A DNA stretch of 64,000 nt. Source: an uncultured Planctomycetota bacterium (lineage in GTDB: Bacteria > Planctomycetota > Phycisphaerae > SM23-33). Positions 8,059 through 19,381 of this stretch are shown here, in pieces (position 1 is the first letter of the stretch; each line of letters starts with the position of its first letter). The DNA is taken from contig CAITIS010000098.1 of assembly GCA_903892515.1 (NCBI GenBank), forward strand, positions 1 through 64,000. Direction: 5' to 3'. The notes below the pieces were generated by a model. It saw only the letters and a program-made list of their open reading frames with translations, had not been told where the DNA came from and ran no database searches. The translations under genes and the position numbers were made by a program.

Positions 8059-9078
8059 CTACGGCTTCTGCCACGCGAAGACGGACTTCCAGTCGTTCTT
8101 CATGCTGATGACGGTCCAGCCATTCTTCGTCGCCTGGTCGTATAGCGCCTGCGGAAAGGTGCCGACGTCGCTGTCGGGCAGGCCCTGCGCCGGCCCGTAG
8201 GCGTATTCGCGTTTCGCGTCATCGTGCAGCACCAGCATGGTCAGCCGCGCTCCGGCGCCGGCCTTGGCGTACTCCAGCATCTGGCGGTCACCCGGCGTGT
8301 TGCCGAAGGACGCACAAGGCCGCCGGCCGATCAGCATGTGGATGCCTTCGGGCTTGCCGCCGTCAACGTCGTTGAGCAGCACCTTGGCCTCTTTGGTCAG
8401 CACCGGTTTGCCGTCCTTGCCGTAGCCATACGCTGTGTTGGTCATCGAGCCAACCACCTGCTCGGGCGGAATGCCGTAGATCTGCTCAGCGTATGCACGC
8501 ACGAAGTCCTGGCCGCCGCCGGTGACGATAAAGGTCTTGTAGCCATTGGCGCGGAGATACCTGAGCACCTCCTGCATCGGCTGGTAGGTCAGGTCGGTGT
8601 ACGGACGCCTCCAGCGCGGGTCCTTGGCAGTGGCGAGCCACTGCTTCACGTCGGCCTGGAACTCATCCGTCGTCATGCCGGTAAGCGTGGCGGACAGAAA
8701 TGTTTCGAAGTCCTTGGGCGAGAGGTTCGCCATGGCCGGGCAACCGCCGGCCAAGATGCTCTTGAAAGGCTCGACGTTCTTCAACTCGGGCTTTTCCTTC
8801 ACGAGCACGCCCAGGCGGTCGAGGCAGTACATCATCTGCGAATACATCGGGTGCTCGACCCAGAGCGTGCCGTCCTGGTCAAAAGTGGCGATGCGTTCAG
8901 CCGGGGGAACGAATTGCGGGCTGGACTTGTCGGTGGTCGAGCGAACGAACTCCGTGATTGCGTGCTTAGCGGCCGTGTTGTTCCAAGAGGGCAGGGGATC
9001 CGGGCCCAGCTGTGCACACCCACCGGCCAATGCGGTCGAAATCAGCAGCAGTGCAATCAGGGGATTCTTCAGACGCAT
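8059..9078 (-). CDS. HAD-family acid phosphatase lipoprotein
   Basis: The 339-residue protein starts with a lipoprotein signal peptide ending in L-A-G-G-C, so it is probably anchored in a membrane after lipidation of Cys20. HAD motif I is FDQDGTLW, with the two catalytic aspartates; motif II is FIVTGGG; and motif IV is seen in FGNTPGDRQML. An insertion between motifs I and II (YSQMMYCLDRLGVL to TYQPMQEVLRYL) is a helical cap. Members are phosphatases or phosphonatase-like enzymes of broad substrate range. AAAGGAA lies upstream of the ATG. The start is four bases after the stop of the small membrane protein gene, so the two form an operon. Confidence 0.88.
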   Translation of the reverse strand: MRLKNPLIALLLISTALAGGCAQLGPDPLPSWNNTAAKHAITEFVRSTTDKSSPQFVPPAERIATFDQDGTLWVEHPMYSQMMYCLDRLGVLVKEKPELKNVEPFKSILAGGCPAMANLSPKDFETFLSATLTGMTTDEFQADVKQWLATAKDPRWRRPYTDLTYQPMQEVLRYLRANGYKTFIVTGGGQDFVRAYAEQIYGIPPEQVVGSMTNTAYGYGKDGKPVLTKEAKVLLNDVDGGKPEGIHMLIGRRPCASFGNTPGDRQMLEYAKAGAGARLTMLVLHDDAKREYAYGPAQGLPDSDVGTFPQALYDQATKNGWTVISMKNDWKSVFAWQKP

Positions 9079-9082
9079 AGAA

Positions 9083-9463
9083 TCAGGTTCCTTTCGCTCG
9101 TACCAGACACGTGACACACCAGGCGGTCATCGCCGCGTGAAGTCCAACCGCCGGCCACAGCGCTACGCCTACTGGCTGGGCCTGCGTACCGGCTACTGCG
9201 AGGATGATAACCGCGCCGAGGTTATACAGCACCATTGCAATGGTCAATCCTCTGCCGGCATGGCTGTGAGCGTCGGAGCTTGCCAGCCAACAGGCGACGC
9301 CCAAGGCGAGCAGCGCGGCCCCGGCCACGCGTCCGATCGCTACCGTGGCGGGGGTATCAAGCCCCGCACCGAGCAGCAGCGCCACCGTAGCCGACGGGCA
9401 GCACAGCAGCGCCAGACCAACTCCTGCTTCGATCACTGCCGTAACGATGAGCAACTGTTTCAT
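9083..9463 (-). CDS. Small four-helix membrane protein, function unknown
   Basis: The 126-residue product is almost entirely hydrophobic, with four predicted membrane helices (residues about 2-22, 39-62, 73-93 and 98-122). Conserved-looking features are CCPSATVALLLGAGLDTP between helices 1 and 2 and the ASSDAHSHAGRGL loop. Proteins of this size and shape are common hypothetical neighbours of exported enzymes. I do not recognise the family. It precedes and is almost contiguous with the HAD lipoprotein gene. Confidence 0.6.
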   Translation of the reverse strand: MKQLLIVTAVIEAGVGLALLCCPSATVALLLGAGLDTPATVAIGRVAGAALLALGVACWLASSDAHSHAGRGLTIAMVLYNLGAVIILAVAGTQAQPVGVALWPAVGLHAAMTAWCVTCLVRAKGT

Positions 9464-9530
9464 AGGGAATTCAACGATTGGCCGCGTCGCACCTGCGATA
9501 CGGACGGGGGGGGGGGCTGGCCTTGGGATA

Positions 9531-9564
9531 AAAGGAAAGCGGGCGGCCCTTTCGAGCCGCCCGC
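9531..9564 (-). terminator. Rho-independent terminator of the sulfatase gene
   Basis: Read on the minus strand, a perfect 9-bp stem (GCGGGCGGC pairing with GCCGCCCGC, loop of 8) is followed directly by a T-rich run, TTTCCTTTT. It begins about 20 bases after the sulfatase stop codon. A run of eleven G (plus strand, 9506-9516) lies just beyond it. Confidence 0.85.
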
Positions 9565-9583
9565 CGGTGCATCGTCAGGTTTG

Positions 9584-11431
<1,848 letters not shown>

Positions 11432-11659
11432 CTGTTGTCCCTTTCCGCGTCTGGAAGCAACGCAATATGTGGATGCAGTAGAGCGCCATCCGAAGTGGAG
11501 ACGTTCACGATTCCTCGAATCGTCAGCTAGGCCGCATCGACCGAATGATAGGTCGCCCAGAAGCTGGGTATCCATTAGAGGGGCTCCCGACAGGCCCGAA
11601 AGCATTTGGTGGCCCAATGGACCTAGGGGTCAGATTGGCCTGGCGGCGTGATGTCGCAC

Positions 11660-11689
11660 TTGTTCATGTACTATGCGTAAAGGTATGCT
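11660..11689 (+). promoter_or_regulatory. Possible sigma70-type promoter upstream of the SGNH hydrolase gene
   Basis: TTGTTC (11660-11665) and TATGCT (11684-11689) are 18 bases apart, about 150 bases before the ATG at 11837. It is the best match in the 405-base gene-free stretch 11432-11836 that separates the divergent sulfatase and SGNH genes; nothing else is recognised there. Confidence 0.35.
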
Positions 11690-11836
11690 AGACGAAATCA
11701 GGCATTGCCTGTAGACTAGTTATGGTGCCGTCGCGTCTGGCCCATGCCGGATGTGGATTTGACACAGTGTGCGACCCGTCGCAATCGCACACGATTAGTT
11801 TTGAGCCCGGTCGTTTCCACTGGAAAGGGACACTCG

Positions 11837-14038
11837 ATGCGTCGACGCTCGTCAGGCCTCAAGCCGCAACTGGACCAACTCGAACCCCGCCTGCTTCTGA
11901 CCGGCAGCCTGCCCGTGCCGCTGCCTGACCCGGTGGCCGTGCCGCCCGTGCCGGCCGGCGAGGTGCCTTTTGACGGCTACAACCAGTGGGCCATACCCGG
12001 CTCGCGGACCTGGCATCAGGACAGCAAGGGCGATACCGTCCATTCCGATCTGGAGGTCTTCGACACCACCGAATCTGCCGGCGACGGTTCGGCCATGATG
12101 ATCTACCTTGGCGCCGGCAAGACCGATCCCGGCTGGCTGATCGGCTACGACACGGGCTACCAGGCCGCCAACGCCGGCACCGACGGCATATGCTTCTGGT
12201 TCAAGGGCGACGGCAGCGACGCCATCGCGCGCTTTGGCACGAACTGGGGCTTTGACTGGGACACCGGCTCCCACCACTTCAGCGTGTCCATGAGCAACCC
12301 CGACTGGCAGAAGGTATACATCCCCTGGTCGGCTTTCAGCCCGCCCGTTACGTCGTACTTCTGGTACTTCGACTACAGCATCCAGCGGACGGACAACAGC
12401 AAGGCCAACTACTTCCTGATCGACAAGCTCGACTTCTACCACGCCGGCCAGAGCGTTACCGAGCCCATCACGCCCACGCCCAGTATCGACACGCCGGGCT
12501 ACCTGCCGGCTGATGCATTCGTTTCGGGTCGCAACCTGATTCCCAACACGCTGGCCAAGTTGCAGGCCCGCCAGCCGGTGAAGATCGTCTTTGCCGGCGA
12601 CTCGATCTGCACGGGCGCGCAACTCGGCTGGGCGCGGACGAACTACACCTATCCCGCCACCGAGACGCAGCAGTATATTTACTGGGCCCAGTTGTCCAAG
12701 CGGCTCCAAGCTGATTACGGGTACAGTTCGTCGATGTTCGAGCTGCGGACGTACGCCAGCGGCGCCTGGGGCGACACAGTTACGCCGCGCCCGACGGGCG
12801 ACTTGCAGGTCGTCGGCGTGGCCACCGGCGGTTGGGAGGCCTCCAGCGGACTGCAGTACATTCAGCAGATCCTCGACGAGCATCCCGACGTGGTGGTGTG
12901 GGAATACGGCAACAACGAAGGGCTCATGGGCCACCTGAGCGCATATCTCACGAACACGCAGGCCGCCATCAACCAACTCAAGGCCGCCGGTATCGAAGTG
13001 GTGCTGCAAACGACGACCAGTTCGTCAGACGTGACCGCCAAGAACTGGCTGGGCAATCTTTCCACCGTCCAGTACATGCGGAACATGGCCCCGTCCATCA
13101 AGAACCTGGCGGCCCAGAATGGCTGCGCTGTGCTGGACATGAACGCCCTCATGAACGCCCGCGGCATTCAGTTCGTGGGCACGCTGCATTCCGACAATGT
13201 GCACTTGAACGTTCGTGGCCACACGATGTGGGCCGACGTGGCCGAGGCGCTCTTTGCCGGGCCTGACAACAATATCGTCACGTGGAAGTACGTGCCGGAT
13301 ATTCAGCCGCCCGCTGTGGGCGGGATCGTGACGCCCGAGTTCATTCTAAACAGCGCTGGCGCTTTGACGCTCTCAGCTACCGGCGTGGCCGACCCTGAGG
13401 GCCAGCCGGTCGCGGCCGTCAAGTTCTTCCGCGACTCCAACGGCAACGGCACATGGGACACAGCCGACGCCCTGATCGGTCCGGCCACGAACGCCGGCAA
13501 CGGCACGTGGACGTGGACCGGCAGTCCGGCCAGCCTGCCGGTGGGGGCCATGAAGTTGTTCGCGGTGCCCTACGGCGCTGCATCCTCGGCCGGCACCGTG
13601 GCCAGCCTGGACACGACCGTGAACCCGTACGTGCCGGGCGACGCCAACACGGACGGCAGAGTCAGCTTCCAGGATTACATCGTGCTGGAACGCAACTTCG
13701 GCCTGAGCAGTGTTGGCTGGGCCGGCGGCGACTTCAACTTCGACGGCGTGACGAACTTCCAGGATTACATCATCTTGGAACGCAACTTTGGCAAGACGGC
13801 TCCCGCGCCCGCGCCGGCAGTTGCCACCCCAATGGAACTGGCCAGCAGCATCCAGCCGACGGGCGGGACTGATTTGCCGGCTGCGGCTCCTGTCGCGGGC
13901 CCGCTGGCTTTGGCGACCACGGCCGGCATCCCGGCGCTGCGGGCAGTCACTTGGCCCAAGGCGCGAAAGTGGCAGCTTCCGCCCGTCAAAGGCGCGGCCG
14001 ACGCGGGCATGGTCGATGTACTCCGAGCGGCGTTGTAG
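11837..14038 (+). CDS. Secreted SGNH/GDSL hydrolase with LEPR-XLL motif and dockerin
   Basis: The 733-residue product begins with a basic stretch and the planctomycete motif L-E-P-R-L-L-L (residues about 16-22). A carbohydrate-binding-like beta domain follows (about 40-200, many aromatic residues), then an SGNH hydrolase domain: block I FAGDSICTG (about 252), EYGNNEG (about 355) and a final DNVHLN with the catalytic Asp/His pair (about 455). An Ig-like linker leads to a type I dockerin-like pair of EF-hand segments (13637-13796, GDANTDGRVSFQDYIVLERN and its partner). The last 35 residues (VTWPKARKWQLPPVKG and on) are shared with the next gene. Likely a carbohydrate or acetyl esterase on the cell surface. 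AAAGGGA precedes the chosen ATG; the frame could open at 11744. Confidence 0.85.
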   Translation: MRRRSSGLKPQLDQLEPRLLLTGSLPVPLPDPVAVPPVPAGEVPFDGYNQWAIPGSRTWHQDSKGDTVHSDLEVFDTTESAGDGSAMMIYLGAGKTDPGWLIGYDTGYQAANAGTDGICFWFKGDGSDAIARFGTNWGFDWDTGSHHFSVSMSNPDWQKVYIPWSAFSPPVTSYFWYFDYSIQRTDNSKANYFLIDKLDFYHAGQSVTEPITPTPSIDTPGYLPADAFVSGRNLIPNTLAKLQARQPVKIVFAGDSICTGAQLGWARTNYTYPATETQQYIYWAQLSKRLQADYGYSSSMFELRTYASGAWGDTVTPRPTGDLQVVGVATGGWEASSGLQYIQQILDEHPDVVVWEYGNNEGLMGHLSAYLTNTQAAINQLKAAGIEVVLQTTTSSSDVTAKNWLGNLSTVQYMRNMAPSIKNLAAQNGCAVLDMNALMNARGIQFVGTLHSDNVHLNVRGHTMWADVAEALFAGPDNNIVTWKYVPDIQPPAVGGIVTPEFILNSAGALTLSATGVADPEGQPVAAVKFFRDSNGNGTWDTADALIGPATNAGNGTWTWTGSPASLPVGAMKLFAVPYGAASSAGTVASLDTTVNPYVPGDANTDGRVSFQDYIVLERNFGLSSVGWAGGDFNFDGVTNFQDYIILERNFGKTAPAPAPAVATPMELASSIQPTGGTDLPAAAPVAGPLALATTAGIPALRAVTWPKARKWQLPPVKGAADAGMVDVLRAAL

Positions 14039-14159
14039 CAGAGGAAGGGCGAACTGAGCAGAGTTCGTAGTTCGATCTACAGTTTTCAAGCCGTCGGCCT
14101 TGCTTCTGCAAAGACACATGAAGTACGCGCCGCCGCAGTCCGGCCCAAAGGAGCCTTTC

Positions 14160-17100
14160 TTGAAGAATCACGCCGCACGCCCCACGACGTTGGAGACATT
14201 GGAGCCCAGGCTCTTGTTGAGCACCACCGCCTACAGCTTTACCGCAAACGGGGCGTTGAACGTCTACAACGGGCATGATCTGTACATCGAAGTGCCCCTG
14301 GCCGTCACCACCGACAACGGGACTGGCGACAGTTTCATCGCCAAGTTCGACCGCATCACGAACCTGAGCACCGGCATCGACACCACCGACATCACGGCCA
14401 CCTCAGGCACCGGCTTGGACAACGTGGACAACCACACCTATACGGTGCTGTCGGGTTGGGGCGTCAACCCCGCGCACTTCGCCGTCGGCCAAGTGGTCTC
14501 ATTTCTGTGGCAAGCCACCTCGGGGAAGTTCTACGTGAGGATCCACACAGACGGAGCGGCCTCGTTGAATGGCCAAACCTTCCGCCTGCAGTGGCGAAGC
14601 GAGACGCTGACCAGCCACATCTACAAGACTGGCGCCGATGGCAACTACTTTGACTTCACGGTCGTGGCTGCGCCGGGCGCGGCCTCGCCGACCTTCGGCT
14701 CTCCAACGGCGGTGCCGGCCTTGCCCAACTGGGAAGAGGACATGCAGAACTATGGCCGGTACATGTTCAACCCCAACGGGACGGACAACACCATCGACCT
14801 GGCGTCGGGCACGGTCAGGGGGCCTGAGTACGTACGGGACGCCGATTGGACGTTGACGGGCGGCAACTCGTCCGAAGTCGCCAAATTCGGTACCTGGTAC
14901 TACGATGGCGTGCGTACGGCATATCAGATGATGGATTACACCGGCAGCGACGCCTGGCAAGGCGCGGCCGAAACCACGTTGATCACGTATCGCGACCACT
15001 ATGTTTCATGGACGGGCGGAGTGCCCTCCATCAAGGGCTTTCGAGCCTACGGCAAAGGCCTGCTGTACGACTTCCAGCGGACCGGCAACCCGGCGGACCT
15101 GGCGGCCTTGCAGACTGTGTCGCAGGACTTCTCCTACTCCACCACCGGCGGCAGCGTGCGCGTGGAAATGGCCCGCGAGACGGCGTATGCGCTGGACTGC
15201 TACATCGCCGACTACCAGGCCGAAGGCTACTGGAATCCCAAGATGACCCAGAGCCTGGACATGCTGCTGGGGCAGATCGACCAGGAGTTCGTCTCCAAGA
15301 ACTTCTTGAGCTACGACCCAGCCGGCAGCGGAGCCGACTTCATCCAGCCCTTCTTCACGGCCTTGCAGTGCGAGGCGCTGGCCACGTACTACCGCGATGT
15401 CAACGCCGACCCGGCCATTCTCGATGCGATCGCCAAGGCCGCCAACTGGCTGTGGGCCAATGACTGGATTCCCAACATTCAGCCGAACATCCCGACGACG
15501 GATCGCACCTACATGTGCATGCCGTTGCTGATGACGCAGCCGTACAGTGCCTACCAGGGCACCACGGAAGCCGAAGGCTTCACGCTGGACCCGACGCTGA
15601 CGACCGAGACTCGCTCCGGCGGCTCGGGCGGTTCGGACATTCGCCTGGCCGCCGGCCAAACCACCGGCAGCGCCACGCTGGTGACGACCGGCAGTTCCAA
15701 TCCGTATCGCATTCAAGTTCGCTACTACGACACGGCCGGCGCGACATCCACGCTGACAGTGCAGCAGGTCTCGGGCGGCGTGACGACGACGGTGGGCACC
15801 ATCAGCATGAACAACAGCACCTCGGGCTTCTATACGGCCATCGTCAGCACCACTGGCGCGACCTTTGCCCCCGGCGACACGCTGAAACTTGTGCTCAATG
15901 CTTCGGGCGCCGACATGTGCGCGGTGGACCGCGTGGACTTCATTCCAGCGCCGGCGGCCGGACTTTCGAACCTGGTCTCGTACATCTACGGCTTTCTGTA
16001 CAACACCTACGGCGACACCGCCGACAACTGGGCCGCCAAGGGCGACGCGCTCTTCCAGACCGGCGCGACGATGGGGGATGTCGGCACCGCCGAGTGGTAC
16101 ATGAACCAGAACGGCAAGTGCTTCAACGAGAACTACCGCCTGAGTTTTGACTACGTGCAGTTCCGCGAGGATCACGTATATACGTCGGGCAACAGCACGG
16201 CCCCGGTCATCAGCAGCGTGACCAGCACGGTTAGCTCTGCCCCCAAACCCGGCACGCCGGAATGGAGTGTGACGCAGCAGGCCGGCTCGTCCACCGACTT
16301 CATCACCGGCGGCAGCGGCTACGTGCCGGCCGACCGCAACCCGTCAGAGATCGTCAGTTGGACCACCGACAAGCCCTGCCGCACCGAGTTGCAGTATGGC
16401 CAGTTGGACGCCGCCGGCAACGTGCAGTACACCAACGTTGCGAAGCCCGGCGATCCCGACCTCTCCGTCGCCCAGGGCGACTACGCCGAGAACTGGCTCA
16501 CGACCAACCATTCGATGGTGGTCAAGGGTCTATCGGCCGGCGAGTACCACTTCCGCGTCAAGGCCACCGACTCTAACGGCAACGTGACCTACTCCGGCGA
16601 CAACGTTTTCACCATGACCGCCTCCGACGCCACGCTGCCGGCCATCATGAATCCGCGAATCAGCGGCCATTCAAGCTACGCGTACCTGGTCGATTGGGAC
16701 AACAATGACGACTCGACGGCCACCATGGAGCTGTACGACGATACCGGTGCCAAGGTATTCAACTGGAGCAATTACCTGGCGGGACGCAGCTTCGAGCACG
16801 AATGCTGGCAGACGACCGCCGAGGCCGGCACGGCGGCGGTGCCGACGCTGAGCACTTCCAAGGTGTACAGTCTGAAGATCATCACCACGGACCGGGCCGG
16901 AAACACGACGGCCTCGCCGATGCTGCATTTCAAGGACGCCGCCGACACCACGGCCCCGACGGTCAGCCTGTTATCTCCCTTGGCCAATGCCCAACTCTCC
17001 GGCATGGCCAGCGTTTCGGCCAACGTCAGCGACAACATCGGCGTCTTTGGCACCAGCTACACGCTGGACGGCAATGCGCTGGGGCAGACCCTGGGCGACG

Positions 17101-17948
17101 GCGCCCAGAGCTTTGCCTTCGACACGACCGACTACTCCTACGGCCCGCACGCGCTGTACGTGACGGCCAAGGATGACAACTATGCCGGCACCGCGCCGAA
17201 CGCGACTACAAAGTCAGTCAGCATCAACGTCGTGCCCAGCCTGAGCCTGGTGGCCTTGGACGCCTCGGCCAATCGGCAGACGAATGATCCGGGCGTCTTC
17301 CGCCTGTACCGCCAGAACGTCAACGGCGCGGTCACCGTCAACTACACCACCAGCGGCAGCGCGGTTAACGGCTCGGATTACAACACCCTAGCAGGCAGCG
17401 TCACCTTTGCTGTGGGTGAGGCGTATAAGGACATTGTCATCACCCCTGCGGGCAGCAGCGGAGCCAGCCAGACGGCCACACTGACCCTTACATCCAGTTC
17501 TGCGTACAACATCGACGCCGCCAGCGCCACTGTCACCATCGCCGGGGCCGGCCTGGGCGGCGACGCCAACGGCGACGGCACGGTCAACTTCAAGGATTAC
17601 ATCGTGCTGGAAGGCAACTTCGGCAAGACCAGCGCCACCTGGGCCATGGGCGATTTTGACGCCAACGGCACGGTCAACTTTAAGGACTACATCATCCTGG
17701 AAGGCAACTTTGGCAAGTCGGCCCCCGCGCCGGCGCCGGCTGTCCAAATGATCAGCGCCACACTGTCATCTGTTTCCGGGCCGCTGGCGCTGCCGAGCCC
17801 TGGTGCACCCGTGCTGGGGCGGTCAGCCCAACGCACCGCGCTGCGCACCGTCACCTGGGCCAAGCCGCAGAAGTGGCAGTTCCCGCCGGTGAAGGGCTTG
17901 GCCGATGCCGCTATGATCGACGTGCTGGCAGCAGCGATGGCCCTGTAG
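14160..17948 (+). CDS. Large secreted multidomain protein (LEPR-XLL, Calx-beta-like, dockerin)
   Basis: The start is taken as TTG at 14160 because AAAGGAG lies six bases upstream; an ATG at 14118 in the same frame has no such site. The 1262-residue product opens with LETLEPRLLLST, then a beta domain, a helical region with YWNPKMTQSLDMLL and ANWLWANDW (about 250-470) that resembles an alpha/alpha toroid of glycoside-active enzymes, a beta sandwich (about 480-600), fibronectin/Ig-like modules, a Calx-beta-like domain (about 1030-1130, GSAVNGSDYNTLAGSVTF), a dockerin pair (17559-17717) and the C-terminal tail VTWAKPQKWQFPPVKG. Probably acts on or binds polysaccharide outside the cell; no catalytic residues are assigned. 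It follows the SGNH gene by 121 bases and may be co-transcribed with it. Confidence 0.82.
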   Translation: MKNHAARPTTLETLEPRLLLSTTAYSFTANGALNVYNGHDLYIEVPLAVTTDNGTGDSFIAKFDRITNLSTGIDTTDITATSGTGLDNVDNHTYTVLSGWGVNPAHFAVGQVVSFLWQATSGKFYVRIHTDGAASLNGQTFRLQWRSETLTSHIYKTGADGNYFDFTVVAAPGAASPTFGSPTAVPALPNWEEDMQNYGRYMFNPNGTDNTIDLASGTVRGPEYVRDADWTLTGGNSSEVAKFGTWYYDGVRTAYQMMDYTGSDAWQGAAETTLITYRDHYVSWTGGVPSIKGFRAYGKGLLYDFQRTGNPADLAALQTVSQDFSYSTTGGSVRVEMARETAYALDCYIADYQAEGYWNPKMTQSLDMLLGQIDQEFVSKNFLSYDPAGSGADFIQPFFTALQCEALATYYRDVNADPAILDAIAKAANWLWANDWIPNIQPNIPTTDRTYMCMPLLMTQPYSAYQGTTEAEGFTLDPTLTTETRSGGSGGSDIRLAAGQTTGSATLVTTGSSNPYRIQVRYYDTAGATSTLTVQQVSGGVTTTVGTISMNNSTSGFYTAIVSTTGATFAPGDTLKLVLNASGADMCAVDRVDFIPAPAAGLSNLVSYIYGFLYNTYGDTADNWAAKGDALFQTGATMGDVGTAEWYMNQNGKCFNENYRLSFDYVQFREDHVYTSGNSTAPVISSVTSTVSSAPKPGTPEWSVTQQAGSSTDFITGGSGYVPADRNPSEIVSWTTDKPCRTELQYGQLDAAGNVQYTNVAKPGDPDLSVAQGDYAENWLTTNHSMVVKGLSAGEYHFRVKATDSNGNVTYSGDNVFTMTASDATLPAIMNPRISGHSSYAYLVDWDNNDDSTATMELYDDTGAKVFNWSNYLAGRSFEHECWQTTAEAGTAAVPTLSTSKVYSLKIITTDRAGNTTASPMLHFKDAADTTAPTVSLLSPLANAQLSGMASVSANVSDNIGVFGTSYTLDGNALGQTLGDGAQSFAFDTTDYSYGPHALYVTAKDDNYAGTAPNATTKSVSINVVPSLSLVALDASANRQTNDPGVFRLYRQNVNGAVTVNYTTSGSAVNGSDYNTLAGSVTFAVGEAYKDIVITPAGSSGASQTATLTLTSSSAYNIDAASATVTIAGAGLGGDANGDGTVNFKDYIVLEGNFGKTSATWAMGDFDANGTVNFKDYIILEGNFGKSAPAPAPAVQMISATLSSVSGPLALPSPGAPVLGRSAQRTALRTVTWAKPQKWQFPPVKGLADAAMIDVLAAAMAL

Positions 17949-18020
17949 CACACGCGGCGATGAGCAGGGTGAATCGCCCAAATTCGCTCTCTCGTAAGCT
18001 ACCCCATGCGTGAGCCGGGC

Positions 18021-19373
18021 TTAGCTGAGCAGCTTCTGGCACACTTGGTCGGCGGAGAGGCCCGTGCCGACCGTGCGAGCCAGTCGGCCATCGCGTCCCT
18101 GCCCGCCGCTCGAGAGGAGAATGTACTTTTCGTCCTGGCCGCTCCGGCCGCCGATGAGGCCAAAGTCGCTCACCGCCGACAACGCGCAACCGTTGGGGCA
18201 GCCGGAGATGCCGATAAGTTGGGCGTCGGCCTTGCCGGAAAAAATGTCTCTGAGTCGCTCGGCCAGACGGTTGGTGTCGGCCAAGGCGCGGCCACACCAG
18301 CGCGTGCCGGGGCAGGCGATGATGATTGGCTGTGGCGCGGCAGCAGCGGCCAGTTCGGGCTGCTCCTGAATTATTCGGTCGAGCCGGTTCTGATCCTGGC
18401 TAAAGAGCCACACGCGGTGGTCGTTGCCGATGCGAACCGACAGGGCGGCATCGTCCGCCAAGTGCGCCAGCACGTCAGCCTGATTGGCCGTCACATCGCC
18501 CTTGAGAAAGCTCAACGCTCGCCGGGCGTTGGACCGCGTCACTGGCTCTGCCAGGGCGATTGCCGGCCAGGGGCGCTCTGATTTCGTCGCGACGAACTCG
18601 TTGTCCAGTTCGACGCGGAACGCTTCATCGCCCAACCGCTGACGCGCGTGCCTGAGCCTGGCCTTGGCGCGGTTCTGGCGGTCGCCCAGCCGGTCAAACA
18701 GCCGCATCGCCGCTAGCGACAAGGCCGGGGCGTCGCTCACCGGTATCCAGTCGTACAGGACGATTCCCAGTTCCGGTTTGGCGCCCAGTGAACCTGCGCC
18801 GATGACTTTCACGCCCCAGACGCCGTCGCGGCGGATGGCCCCGAAGCCCAGGTCATGAAAGAACGGCCGACCACAGTTTTCCGCACAGCCCGAGAAGGCA
18901 ATCTTGAACTTCCGCGGCAGGCCAAACAGATGCCCGTATTCAGCCAGTGTGCGTCCTGTGGCGTGGGCCAGGTTCAGCATGTCCGGCGCCCCGGACGAGC
19001 CACCAGCGGCGCAAGTGCAGACGGTGATATTGCGGAGCGTGTCGCCGCCGGAGCCCAAACTCGTCAGGCCCGCCGCCGCCATCGCCTGCTGCACCGCCGG
19101 CACGTCATCGGCAGACAGGTCGTGCAGTTCCATGTCCTGCCGCGTTGTCAGGTGCAGCGGCGTATCGGGCGAGAAGCGCCGGGCCATCGCCGCCATCGCC
19201 CGCCACTGCTCAGCCCTCAGCAGCCCGGCGTGAATCCGCACCCGCTGCATGAAGTGGCCGCTCTGTCGCTGCGGATACACGCCCAGCAGCCGGGCGTGAC
19301 GAGCTTCCGTGGGAAAGCTCTGGCACGGAAAGGCCGGAATATCGCCGGCGGGCTGAATATCGCTCTGTGTCAT
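18021..19373 (-). CDS. Sulfite/nitrite reductase, siroheme and [4Fe-4S] (assimilatory)
   Basis: The 450-residue protein has the two-fold repeat of siroheme reductases. The first half holds LTTRQDMELHDL and ends in SGCAENCGRPFFHDLGFGA. The second half has the cofactor motifs CPGTRWC (C-x5-C) and SGCPNGCA (C-x3-C), which bind the coupled [4Fe-4S]-siroheme. It is about 100 residues shorter than plant-type NirA/Sir. Sulfite rather than nitrite is the likely substrate because it is the last gene of a sulfate assimilation operon. The ribosome site TAGGAG overlaps the stop codon of cysNC eight bases upstream, so translation is coupled. Confidence 0.85.
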   Translation of the reverse strand: MTQSDIQPAGDIPAFPCQSFPTEARHARLLGVYPQRQSGHFMQRVRIHAGLLRAEQWRAMAAMARRFSPDTPLHLTTRQDMELHDLSADDVPAVQQAMAAAGLTSLGSGGDTLRNITVCTCAAGGSSGAPDMLNLAHATGRTLAEYGHLFGLPRKFKIAFSGCAENCGRPFFHDLGFGAIRRDGVWGVKVIGAGSLGAKPELGIVLYDWIPVSDAPALSLAAMRLFDRLGDRQNRAKARLRHARQRLGDEAFRVELDNEFVATKSERPWPAIALAEPVTRSNARRALSFLKGDVTANQADVLAHLADDAALSVRIGNDHRVWLFSQDQNRLDRIIQEQPELAAAAAPQPIIIACPGTRWCGRALADTNRLAERLRDIFSGKADAQLIGISGCPNGCALSAVSDFGLIGGRSGQDEKYILLSSGGQGRDGRLARTVGTGLSADQVCQKLLS

Positions 19374-19381
19374 CGGGGCTC

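Noticed and set aside
14100-14159. Upstream starts of the large secreted protein (TTG 14100, ATG 14118)
   Set aside because: Neither has a good ribosome site, while TTG at 14160 has AAAGGAG at ideal spacing and places the LEPR motif at the usual distance.
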